From assembly GCF_030936135.1 (NCBI RefSeq), contig NC_082608.1:10001035-10065034 (forward strand): a stretch of 64,000 nucleotides of DNA. The letters are read 5' to 3'. Origin of the DNA: Gavia stellata. Lineage: Eukaryota; Chordata; Aves; Gaviiformes; Gaviidae. The notes under the pieces are model-generated. The model was not told the origin of the DNA, did not search any database, and worked only from the letters and a program-made list of their open reading frames with translations. The position numbers and the translations under genes are program-made. Position 1 is the first letter of the stretch; each line of letters starts with the position of its first letter. This document shows positions 1-11,760 of the stretch, in pieces.

Positions 1-3000
1 ATGCCCAAATCTGATAATAAGGGCTGATCATTGCTGTATTGTTGACAGTGTTTCTAAGAAAATCAGTGGCTGAACAATCGGAGTTTGAAGTTTTAACTCC
101 TGTTGATACTTTAGAAGACTTCACCTGAAAGTGCTTGAAGATCTGGTTTATTTGGTCAACTTGCATGCTCATCTGCTGAACTGTGTATCTCCTGCAGATG
201 TGCTTTTCTGCTTCAGTTCTTCTCTCCTTTTCAACACTTCTATATGTGTTCCTCACTGTGTCTTTGTATTGCGTGCTTCATATATTTCTGCCGTGATAGG
301 TATTAACTACTCCGATTCCCAAGGGCCTTAGAAGATGAATGGCTTTATCTATAAGATTCCAGTAATAATCCATTTGTGTATGAAATGTGCTCTTCAGTAT
401 TAGTGCATCGCAGAGGGTTGGCATTATCTGATAGCTGCAGAGGAGGCTATGGGCAGCAACTGTGTTCTGAGCTGCGCCTTGGGCTCTCCCGATAACTCCT
501 GACAAGTCACTTAAATTCCTTGCAGTTCACCGTATCCAAAGGCAGATATTGCTCAGCTCATCAGATGCGCGGGGTGCTGCGTGGCTTCCTGAGCTAACAC
601 CTGCAAAGCACACCAGCCTTCAGGGAAGCGCAACCGGTAAGCGCTTAGGCTCCAAGCAGTGAATCCAGGCACCTTCCCGGGAGATGTGGTGGTGGTGTGA
701 GTAAGAGGGCTCGGTGACACAAAGCATGCTACATGGGGGTGTTAGAGAAGAGCCCCCCTCACCCACCCTCCTGCAAACCCCCACCTCTGATGGAATTGGG
801 CTTTTCCAGTTGTTGCAGTTAATGCATGTAGCAGCATGGCAGCTCACTCCAGCGTGCAGTGGTATTCTCAAAGTATTGTCCACTGGCTTCTGATTTAATT
901 TCAGATGATCTTAGTCCAGGCAAAAAAATGCAGTCTGTGCCAATCAAGAAGTATAGAGCACACTGTAAGTACAGTTCAAAAGCTGCATTACCCTTATCTA
1001 TTAGTAATGATCAATTAGCATGAAGGTCAGTGGGCAGCTTGGAAATGAGTCAGATAAGAAGGGCAGAAGGAGGATTTGAATGGAAAGGAAATTCTTGATT
1101 CATATTCTGCGTTTAAAGTCATAACTCTGTAACAGTGGGGGCGGAGGGTAGCATTAAGTAGTCCTGCTGTCACACTGACTCAACCAGAGTGTAAATCACG
1201 GTGGAGAGAGTGCTGTGGCTTTTTCCTGGTGCTAAAGCATTATATTGTACCACAGAAGGGATTGCAAGTTGCAAGAAGTCCTTGCCCTCCAGCCCACCCT
1301 GAAAATCCCTGGCCGGTTTGACCCCCCCGGCATGGCACAGCACCACAGGGCTGGTGGCTGCTGTCAGTCCCACCAAAAGCTTAAAATTCTGGTCGTTGGC
1401 TTGCACCAACATGAGTGGAATTGGTGCTGAAGGGTGGCGCAGGATGGGGCGGGGGGGGGACAGGACCTCCGCAGTCTCCTGAGCATCATCGGGGCAGGAG
1501 GTACCGTTGAACGCAATGTTAATGTTTTTGGGGGAAGAAGAAAAGAAGACTTGTAACCAATTAATTAACTTGCAAATTTTGCGCAGATAATCCAAGCGTG
1601 CCACATTAAACAATAATTTGCCCTTCCCAGTGTGTATGTGCAATCTGGGATAAATAAAAAGGTATTGAAAAACATTACTGAGGGTTCCATGTGCACACCC
1701 GGGGTAGCGTGGGCCTCTCACCACGAGCATGCGCTGGAGTCTGGTTTCTGTTGCGAGCTGTTAACAGCTGAGGCAGAGATGAGAGGGCACGTGGTTGTGG
1801 TAGGCAGCACCATAATGCACTGCCTAAATGCTGTCTTTATCCTGCTGGCTGCTTTGGGTGTGTCAAAGTGATTTTTATCTTCACCTGAGTCTCCTTCTGT
1901 GAAAGCAGCCAGCAAGCTGCTGAACAGACAGGTTGGCATGGGTAAGAAAAAGAGGTGTTTTGGTGTAACACCCCATTTGAAGGAGAGGAGACGCCAGGCC
2001 GTGCCTGGAGGGTCAGCGGGGTGGCTCTCCGTGAGTCCCGGGGGGTGCAGGGAGAACAGGGCTCTTTCTGCTGCCCGTGGCTGGGGCCGCGCTGTGGACA
2101 GCCCTGCTGTGGTCGGTGGCCACCGCCGCCTCGGGAGGGGACCTGGCCCCCAGCACAGGAGCCTCCTCCCCGGGCCAGGTAAAAGGCAGCTCCCTCGGGA
2201 GATACATCAACGCTGTTCCTGAGTATAAGAACAGACGTCTGGGGCAGCTTCTCTGGATTAAACCAGAAGTGAACTGTGGTGCTTGCCACAAACTTCAGAC
2301 AGTATGATACACTCTTTCTTGTTTTCTCAAGTTTACGTGTCCCAGGTTTTCACTGTTGCTGTGGGGCAGGTTGGTGGATGGGCAATAATACACCTGTCAC
2401 TTTTCGGTGTGTGAAGTTTTATTTCTGATTATTTCTCCCACGCATACGCACATACGCACGCACGCCGAGGCTTAACAAAACACTTCACCTCCTTCCACGC
2501 TGGGTGTGTGAAGGAATACACGTGCACTGTGCTTCCAGCTTCTGTTCTTGAAATACCATATGTTCTGGCCTGCAAGCTTAAAATATCCTGATGAAGTGAT
2601 GTTTTAAAGCATGAGAGTGCTACACGCAGGGTTTCTTCTCCGTTCTCTGGAGGCTAATTAATCCCCCTAAACCAGAGAGATAGTAGTGAAATAGGTGCTC
2701 TTGGTACCAAGCAACTGCACTGCCTGTTGAAGATGATGAAACGTAAGTACAAAAGAGAATAGGTAGGGGTAGGTTAAAAGCGGTGTTCCTGCCTCTGACA
2801 GTTTACTTTGATGAATGCACTCATTCACTCGGCTTCACCATTTGGATCCTGCATAATCAGAGATAACAGGCGGATGGTTTGCATGAATAACTAAGTTTGT
2901 CATGTTTAATTTTCTTTAAAAAAAAAAAAAACAGCAGTTGCTTTACCCTTATCCTTCAGGCCCAATACATATTTATAAATTGTGAGGAAATGAAAAGCCT

Positions 3001-5149
3001 TTTAACAGCACGCAACAAGCATGCAAAACTACCGGGAGAAATAACTGGGAGAGCAGTGAGCACGGGGAGCAGAGCAGCCCGCCTGCAGCTCGGGCGGGCT
3101 CACCTCGCTTCGCTTGAGAAGGTGGTGTGGGCAGAGGATGCTGAGCATGCTGTCTGTATTATTAGGATGTGTGGCACTGATATTTGTTTTGTGTTCTGCA
3201 GACAGTGTCTTCTGACAACGTGACATTGTGCAACAAGAAGCATTAAAACTGAAAAATAAACCTGCGTTTGGCAGTTGGTAATTCAGTGACTGACTGTGCT
3301 GCATATTTGATGGGGTGCTTGCTTTATAGTGCCTATCCCAGCACTCACAATTTCTTAAAACATAGAGACGGTGCAGCTGGAGTTTGCATGGATCAAAATG
3401 GTGGAGGAATGTCTTCTGCAGAGCACTGCTCCCGGCAGCCGCATCGTCCCCTCCAAAGCCGGTCCCAGCTGCCCCAGGAGCTGCGTGCGGTGGAAACACG
3501 AAGGTGAAAGGACTGGCTCACTCCTAAGACAGCTTTGATCCAGGACCAGCCCCTCCCAGCCTGTGCCAGGTGTACGTGCGGGCATCATGGCTGCTATTGA
3601 ACACCGCTAACGTTACAATTAAGAAAAAATCCAGCCTCTTTATTGAGCAAATGATTTCTGCCGAGAATAGCGTGATATATTAAAATGTCTGTGTAGAAAG
3701 CTCCCAAGGGAGAAATTCAGAAGAAGAAAGATTGGATCACTAAAACTGAGAGAGAAACCAGGAGTCGCTAATGTGAGGCTGAAGGAAGAAGACCAAATCT
3801 AGTTAGAGGGTCTTCTAACCAGCATGGCTTTTTTCATAATCATCCTATCAAGATGATCTTTGCAATAGGCGACCTCTGACTTCAGTACCAATATATATGT
3901 CACAAGACACAAATCCCTCAAGAGCTAACTCAATGATATTTCAAGTAAAAACTACTAGGCAGAAGTGCAATCTGATTATCGGCGTGTATGCAGCCTGAGA
4001 GGCGCGGAAGATGTATGAACGCTGAAGCCGGGGAGAAGCATGGGGCAGGGGCACGCTGAGCCCCGTGCAGCGGTCCTGCTGGCTGGCCACCGCTGCCCCT
4101 CCACAAGTCCCGCTGATGGCACGTGGCATGTTACAGCAGATCCCCAAAGAAAAGGAATTTTGAGCTGATTAGGGATCCCCTTGCTGGCTTTTAACTTGAC
4201 TTTAGCATAATCTAAAACGATCTCAGAGTTGCTTTAAATTACAAACGGTTTATCACTCCCTGAAAAGCCCCAGGTCACTGGCAGGGTGGGTGCCGGGATC
4301 ACCCGCCCTCCCTGGGGAGCCGCGTCCCTTGGGCGCTGCCTGTGCGGGCTGCGAAACCACGGCTGAGCAATGCGGCGCTGAAAGGAACTGTGACTGCGTA
4401 TTGAGTGCGGTATTCGGATTTAATGGTAAAAATGATAAATCTTACCAAAAATATCACTGAGATGAAAAGTATGAAGCGTTTGCCACTAGTAGTTGTCTAG
4501 GGAATAGAGAATAATGAAATAGCAAATTCAAAACCACAAGGGCCTGTAAAACGTTGTTCCCCTGCTAAAAATATCTTACGGAAAAATGTTTAAAGCAACA
4601 GTCCCCCTCTTTTTTACAGACCTCGCTTCATCCCAGTGCTTATGCACGTGCTTAGTTTTCAGCGTGTGAGCTGTTCTGCGGATGCCATGGGAAGAGCATG
4701 TGTCTAGAACGCTGGCATGTGGTAACGTTTGGCTGGATCCGCCCGTGGCGAACGCTTGTGGGAATCTGGCAGCGGATGGGTGTGTGGAGCCTGATTCTCA
4801 TTTACGCCGAGGCAGCTGTACACGGCTCCCCAGGCGAGCGGGGCTCTTGCAGAGAGCGTAAGTGTGTGCGAACGCTAAGCCATGTAATTAATTTAAAATC
4901 CCCTGAAGTTAACCCAAAATAGTCCCATATAGACATTGTGGGGCTGGTAGACCACAGGCATCCGAGGGCCGAGCCCTTGCCCTTCCCTGCGAAGGTGCTG
5001 GCAGGCGTCCCACCGCCGCGGTGGGGCTCTCCCTGGTCGCTGCCTTTTCCCCCCCGGCCGCTGCCCTGTACATCACCTGAGGGGCCGCATCCCACCCCTC
5101 CGCTCTGAGCATCTCATCTGCTGTCTGGACTGGAGAGATTGCTCTCAAA
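1..5149. other. Intergenic stretch, no gene seen
   Basis: This is mixed-composition DNA with small GC-rich patches (about 1310-1470, 2000-2170, 4270-4380, 4960-5100). It has a CA/CG-rich run at 2439-2465 and an A-run near 2918-2931. The longest frame, 186 codons on the minus strand at 1170-1730, resembles no family and has a length that chance predicts about once in a window this size. Confidence 0.7.
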
Positions 5150-5520
5150 CAGAGACATTAACATTTCCGTTAATAGGGATCTCTGTGTTGCTACATAGTC
5201 TGAATTGGCCTCTATTACTTATTAATGAAGATCCAAAAGTGCATGTACTTAAGACCTTGCTTAGCTAAGGGGAGTCTTCTAGGGCCAATTTGAGTCCTAT
5301 TTAATGACTAATGGCTATTGAGACATAATGTCCACTAAGCAGATATCACATCCTATTTAGTATTTAATGTTTAAATATTTAATTAATTAAACACTGCCAA
5401 ATATTTAATTAAACGCCATCAGAGCCATCCTGACACTTCCACTATGCATAATGCAAAGGAAATCAGGGCTTTCCTTATCAGCCCCACAAGTAATGCAGAT
5501 TCAGCCTTACCCAGAAATAG
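5150..5520. promoter_or_regulatory. AT-rich block dense in homeobox and octamer motifs, possible conserved enhancer
   Basis: TAAT/ATTA cores are crowded here. The direct repeat AAATATTTAATTAA occurs at 5373-5386 and 5399-5412, and TATGCATAATGCAAA (5443-5457) resembles a paired POU/octamer site. The composition breaks from its GC-richer left flank. It has no open frame. Conservation cannot be tested here. Confidence 0.35.
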
Positions 5521-6944
5521 CTGGGGTCTGTGTAGCCAAAATACCTGCAATCCTACACAATAGAGAGGGCTGTTTTTTAAAAACTTTTTTTTTTTTTTTT
5601 TTTGCAAAACAAGCTGAGCTAAACGTTTTATTAGTAAATCAGGCTCTGAAGTGACACGTAGGCAGAGCGGTGGTACCGTATGCTGCGCTGCAACAAGAAT
5701 GCTATGCTTGTATATTGACTTTTAATTATTTAAAAGTAAATGACTGCTACTTAGCATGGCATACCTGCCAGCAGTTTACACTAGTTTTGCTTAAATATTT
5801 ACTCTGCTATTCAATAAAAAATGAGTCTACTGAAGCAAAAAATGAGAACCTACCGTATCACATGGTCCCTCTCCTACCTGTGGCATGCCAACTTCACAAA
5901 GATTTATTCACAAAGAGATGCTATATTTTGACGGTTTTCCTGGACTAAACCAAAATACGGGTTTAAATTATCCAGTTAGACTTCCAGCTCCAAACCGGGG
6001 TGTAATTATCAGCTTTCGACATTCGGTTTTGTATTTACTTAAGGAAACTTGGCACTTAGAAATATAAAGATCTTTAAATCTCAGTTTCAAAATCTGGACA
6101 CCCAGCAGGTACAGGAACATTTAGGGCTGAATTGCGTATTTGAATATTTTATTACCAAGCTTCATCCTCTGATGCGTGCTGAAGCTGCTAGGTCGTGTTT
6201 CATCACTCCCAGCCTGTGTGGGGATGTCTTATTTTAATGTTCCCACATGGGATCTCTCACTAGCAAGGAATGTGGCTACCAGTTGGAGAAACCATTAAAG
6301 TCACATCGTTTTTATGCTTGGCTTCAAGCCATTTATTAATGAAACGAAGATACATATTTTGGGCTTTCTTTAGAGGATCTTACACGATCTTATTGGCTGC
6401 TACAGCCAAATTATCTTTCACTGTAAAGAGCTGATGCTCCAGTTGCTCAAATTGGGTTTTACTGATATAAACAGGCAAAAAAAAAATTGGACTCACACTG
6501 TAAAAAGCCTCTATTGTTAGGACCTTTATCTCTCAAGTTCAGTGATGCTTTGCTTTGTCCGTTTGCATTTATTGAACAATCAGTTGCCTGAACAGCCAGG
6601 AGTTTGCCTACATCTACAGGCTGCTGGGGTGTTCTGAATTTTCATGTTCTCCTGCCCACCCAAGCAATAAACTCAAACTATATTAATTCCTTTCACTTCT
6701 CTGCTCCTTATAGTCTTTTAAACTAAAGGTATATCGCCACCCAAGGTGGGAGTAAAACGCCACCGTGTCCATGCTTTGCCCAAATATAAATGCTAAAACT
6801 GAGCAGGATGGAGGACGCATCCGTCTCATTTCATGTAACAGACACTTGATGGTCTTGCTTGATGCAGGTCATATCTTTTAATTAACTTTTACTTTATTCT
6901 CGTATGTATACATATAACCCCCCCAAACTCATTTAGAGCGGGCA
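5521..6944. other. Intergenic AT-rich stretch, nothing identified
   Basis: Apart from the T run at 5585 and short A runs near 6478, I see no gene, RNA or repeat family here. Confidence 0.7.
5585..5603. repeat. T homopolymer
   Basis: A run of 19 T bases. It may be a retroposon tail on the opposite strand, but no recognisable element body adjoins it. Confidence 0.8.
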
Positions 6945-8560
6945 GTGGTCTTTGTATCGGCGAGGCAAAGGTGGCAGGGAACTGGCAGCAGCGCAGAGGC
7001 GGGGCCGGTGGGATGCTTGGGTCTTCGGGCTCGGTCCCCCCCGCCCGCGCTGCCGCAGGCTGGGCGGGGCACAGCCCGGAGGAGGCACCGGCTGCCGTGG
7101 GGCAGATGGGCTCTTCAGAGAGGCGCTTCCCCGGCAGCGCCGGGGGCTGGCAGCGCTCTGCCAGCGCGGCGTGCACCCGCGGCACCCGCCACAGTCCCCC
7201 GGGGACTGGGTCCCAGCTGTAGCCCAGGCCTTTCTGTGCTCATTTATTATTCAGCATCTCTTGGCTGCTTAATTGAGGAGATGTGTAGCAGTCGCTATTA
7301 GCGCGTGAGCTCTTTGGGGGGGGAAATCACTGCGGATTCCACGTTTGCGTTTTCAGTTTATGAAGAAAAACTCCTTCATCCACCTGGCACCACCCCGCAG
7401 GTCCCCAGACACGGTTACCAGCCGCTGAATTTTAGCGGTGCCCCGCCCGGGCTGGCATTGCTGATCGTGCCTTTTAGCTGCAGCTAAACGCAGCCCCACT
7501 CGTCCCACCCCGCTGCAGGGGCCTCCTGCCCGCCATCCCACGCGGCCCCCGACGCACCCGTGTCTGTGGCCGCCGAGGCGGCGGCTGCCGGCGGAGGGCG
7601 GCTGCTGCGGGGCTCGTCGGTCCCCGCACACGCCCCGTGGGAAGTGCCTTCGCTCCCCCCCCGCAGGCGAAGGGCCTCTTTCCTCCTCCCGCCCGGGGCG
7701 CCTGCGGGGGCCGAGGGCCCTTCTGCGCTCCAGCAGCGCCACCGCCTCCGCGGTGCTTCCCTGCCCGGCCGCGCGGCCGGGAGAGAGCCCGGCGCGCTGC
7801 TCCCACCCCGCCCTGCCTCCCTCGGGTCGCTGCCTAGGACGGGAAGATGCCGGAGAGACAGTTTTCTCCCGTTCAGACGTTTAAAAGATCTCAACAGCGT
7901 GAAGTTTCTTACCGCACCGGCAGCACGCCAGCAAGCTGTGCTGAAGGCGGCAGAAAAGAGAGAGCATTACCGGGGGAATGGATGGCAGAGGTGGGCTTGT
8001 CGGGGGGCAGCGCTTTCCGCGTCCGAGCGCCGCACACCTGGGGGGGAACCCGGGACAGGCCTGGAAACACTCCCCCATCGCCCTGGCCCTGCCAGGAGGC
8101 CTCTCCGTGTCCCGCTGCAGCGGAACACCCGTGCCAAGGCCTCCGCCCCCGCGGCAGCCCCTCTGCCCTCCCGCCCTGCGCGGCTGCGGGCGGGAAAGGC
8201 GCCGCGCGGAGCCGGGCTGTCCCGGCCGAGCCCCCGCCCGCCGCCCGGCCCCGCCGCCCGGCCCCGGCCCCGCCGCCGCATTGCAAAGGGTCTGCTGCCA
8301 CCTCGTGGGCCGCGCCGCGCCCAGTCCCGCCGCCCCCCGCCGCGGGGCGACCGCCCGCCGGCGCCGCGCCCACCCCAGCGCCCTCCCGCCGCGCCTGCCC
8401 CGCATCCTCCCCGCGGCGTCCGCATCCTCCCCGCCGCAAACGCAGACCCACCCCGCTGCACCCCCGCCGCCCCAAAAATAAGGAGCTCCCCTTGCGGGAA
8501 ATCACTGGCTGAGCAGTTCCCCCCCGGAGAGCCTCACCTGCCTCTGACCAAGCCTCCCAG
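6945..8560. promoter_or_regulatory. Distal CpG island, no gene recognised
   Basis: This is a GC-rich, CpG-dense block, densest at about 7400-8500, far upstream of URI1. Frames of up to 362 codons exist here but encode only Pro/Arg/Ala/Gly-rich low-complexity protein and occur on both strands, as expected when stop codons are rare. It could be the promoter of a non-coding RNA, an alternative upstream promoter or an orphan island. On the minus strand a possible donor CAG|GTGAGG sits near 8538-8547, but no partner exon was found. Confidence 0.8.
8292..8310 (-). promoter_or_regulatory. Predicted CTCF binding site
   Basis: Read on the minus strand the sequence is GCCCACGAGGTGGCAGCAG, which fits the vertebrate CTCF core CCACYAGRKGGCRSY with one mismatch. 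It lies inside the distal CpG island. CTCF sites of this form often mark domain borders; occupancy is not shown. Confidence 0.6.
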
Positions 8561-11500
8561 TCCCGCTGCGCGTCCGCATGGACACCGGGAAGCTCCTGGT
8601 CATCCCATGGGATTCTGTTTCCCAAGTTTGGGTTTCAGTCCCCACTGACTGCGAGCGACTCGGAGAGGCACAACCGATCTGTCCTGTAAAACAGCTGGTG
8701 CAGCTGTGCCTTAGGCTTGTCTGCCTTGCAGAGACTACACCGAGCTAGCTCGCGCTGTTTGGTGTCAAAATACAAAGCTTAAAAACTTTTCACTCGTTTG
8801 GGGTCAGTCTTTTCCCCCCTCTCCAGGTATGTGAAATGCTACTGGGAACATCATGGTTTTGGCCATATACGTTTATGGACAGTGATTTTGTGCCTACATA
8901 AGGCCCCAAATCAATGTGTTGGTGGAAAAGGCCATTTTTCTCTCCACAGTTTCAAAACGTATATATTATAGTTCATTGTCTCACATAAGATTTTATCAGG
9001 CATGTTGTTATCACTGCGCATCCTGACTTAATGCAATGTGGCCTACAAAAATTAGTCATAACACAGCACATCAGCCAGGAAGAGACAAACATTTCCATAA
9101 ACTGCACGTTCCATCAGCGCGTCGATGCAACCTATGGGCAGACGGTTTGGTACAGATTCAGGGGAATCACATGTTTTCCAGATGGCTCCATGTTCACAAA
9201 TAATGTATTCCCACACAACTCTGAGCCAGACACAGGTCAAACTCAAGTCTCGAAGCAAAGGTATATTAGTAACGAATGGTCTTTCTCCGTGCCCCATTTG
9301 TGGGTGAGCACACTATGAACCGTCGGAGAGAAACCTCCTTAATTCTAAAAATAGGGTCTAGAATAACTGAAGATCTACAGACTTTTATTTTGATTTGTTG
9401 GTTACCGTCTGCTGTGATTGATCACAGCCCCGACCACGCCGGGCGAGCAGGGAGGACCACGTGCCATGGGGCCTGTGCTCACCCCGGGCTGTGGCAGCCC
9501 CAGGCACCCACGCGATCTCCATAGTCAGGGCGAGCGCTTGTGGGACCTCGGCCAACGTCCTGCTCCTGCAAAGCCCGGCCAGCCACCGGCTCCTCTTTGC
9601 ACCAGGGCAGCGCTTTCCATGCACGGTGCTCGTCTCCCAGCAGGTATCTTCGGGGCACTCACCTGCTCTCCGGCCTTTCCCCCCCGTTTTACAGAGGCAA
9701 AAAATTGAGCCAGTGAGCTGCTCTGGTCATCACTCAGCACCGCGTACCCCATTTCCCAAGGAAGCTGGGCTGGTGCCCCGGCAGGACCAGCGGGACCTCT
9801 GGGTGACGCTGGGAGGGGACATGGGGGCTGGCGGCTGTGGCCCCCTGTGCCTGCACCCCCCGTGCTGTGTCCTGTGGGTCAGCTCTGCTCCTCGCTGCAG
9901 AAATGATTGTCAGTTGATTCTTCACTACTTCAGCGATGCCGATCAGCTTTTGAACTGCTGTAAATGAGGCCAATCAGCATTACTTTCGTTTCATTACTTC
10001 AAGAGCTTACTCATAAATTTCCTCTTATCCTGCTTCCCCTTTGGTCTGGAATTAGCCACAGCACTTGCTACGAGCTGCTGTACCCAATTCTCCTCCACTG
10101 GAGCCGTTTGATCTTTCCTAGGTTTAGTAATCAACTGGCAAACACACCTTATCTTGTTTGACTTAAAGCAATACACCTTCTTGCCCGTTTTTCTCCGCAT
10201 TGCACGCGTGGTGGTGCTGAGGAAGCAGGGGACGAGGGGCGGCACTTAACTGACCTCAATGTAACACGGGAGAGAATGAATTGGCAACAAGTCTGTAAAA
10301 TAATTAACAACATCTTTCATTTAGCTGTGTGAATTTTATTGTTTGGATGTTAAAAACGTGGAGGATGGATTTCATTGCAGACGAAAGGGTGGTTCCCCCC
10401 ATTACCACCAAGCAGCTCATGGCTCAGTGCGCAGTGGGGATGGGTTTGACAGCAATGCTCTTCTTGGGTGAAAACCCGTATGTTCCTGAAAAGGTACAAC
10501 AGGAATGTAAAATACTTCCTTTTTCGAACTATTTCGTTGGCATTGAGGTAAGTTGAAACGAGTTGAGGTCTGGCTCCAGCCACGCTCCTGCCCAGTGTCC
10601 CCAACTTGGATGGCTGGTCTAGGGAGCTGTGGCAGCTCTTCCAGCCAGCAGCAGTTAATTAAAACCAGTGTGGGTGTAAAATAGTTGTAACAAATGCAAA
10701 GCCCTTCAAATGTATTTCCCTGTCACGGGAGAGAAGAAAAGGGTCATTTTCAGAGGTATTTTGCCCCGACTTTCCCAATACATAAAGTAACCCAACCTGC
10801 TTCCAGCAGAAAGCGAGCAGCAACTGTCTTTCTTTTTAAAAATTAATTTTTCACAAAATGCAAGTTAAAAAAATAATTTGCTTTCTTAATGTAAGAATGT
10901 CTTTTAAAGGATTGATGGATAAAATGAATATTGAAATTCCAGAGACACATAAAAGGCACCGGTGCTCATCCTAAGCCTCCCCAGCTGATGCGGGCAAGGC
11001 TGGTGCTTGGAGGCACTCACTCCCTCCCAGCCTCCACTGACCTGCCCTTTTGTGATGGGCCATTTCCTAGCTCAACACAAATGGCTCCACCTGCCATAAA
11101 TTACAGATTTTTCTAGGGATGCCTAAATTCATGGCACCTGGAAGAAACCAAAGCTGCCTATAAAAGAGTCCTGTGCGCTCATGAGCACTTTTGGGACTTG
11201 AGCTCTTGTCCTACACCTCTTTGCTTTACAGCCCCTGCCTCGGAGTAGACCCAAGGCAAACAGTTATTGGTCCGTGTTGTGCTGGCAGCTGGAGAGGTAA
11301 GGTGTGATCTCATTTTTCCTCTGTATAGATCTAGAGCCCGGTGGGGGTCCTCTGGGGCAGGAAAGTAGCAAGTGGGAGCCCTGTGGGTGAGGGCTGGCTC
11401 TGGTGGTATGTCATCACGGCTGGGAAGTTTCCTGCCCTTCTGTTGTCATAATGTGACAGTCTTTTGCAAAAACCCCCCTTTTTTCAGAGGGACGTTATAT

Positions 11501-11611
11501 GCACGCAAAGCGAGAGCTGGTGCTGGAGTGCAGGCTGAAGGCTCTGCCCAGCTGAGGCTTGCTCTGGCCGTGCTGCTAACCGTGCGCTCGAGGCAAGAAG
11601 CAGCGTCCTGG
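8561..11611. other. Intergenic stretch with one odd 95-codon frame
   Basis: No gene is supported. A 95-codon frame at 9031-9318 has a faint immunoglobulin-like C-x14-W-Y spacing but lacks the later conserved DxGxYxC motif. A GC-richer patch lies at 9420-9900. Confidence 0.65.
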
Positions 11612-11760
11612 TAATTCCCATTTATCATGTGTAAAATGGGGATGATAATAATAACCTACGTCACAGGGGTGTTGCAAGACTTAATTAATTAGTATTTGTA
11701 AAGAGCTTTCAGATAATTGGATTAGAGGTGCTATATTAACACAAACTGTTATTGTTATTA
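11612..11760 (-). mobile_element. MIR/CORE-SINE-like remnant, - orientation
   Basis: The reverse-complement MIR hallmarks are ATGTGTAAAATGGGGATGAT, AATAATAACCTACGTCACAG, GGGTGTTGCAAGACTTAATT and a GTAAAGAGCTTTCAGATAA segment. A 'ggtgctatattaa' and TTATTATT-rich tail follows, as in reptile and bird CORE-SINEs. Confidence 0.8.

Noticed and set aside
1170..1730. 186-codon minus-strand frame
   Set aside because: No known domain and no splice or promoter context. About one frame of this length is expected by chance in a window this size.
7560..8648. 362-codon open frame in the distal CpG island
   Set aside because: The translation is Pro/Arg/Ala low complexity, with equally long frames on the other strand. 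It is explained by the scarcity of stop codons in GC-rich DNA.
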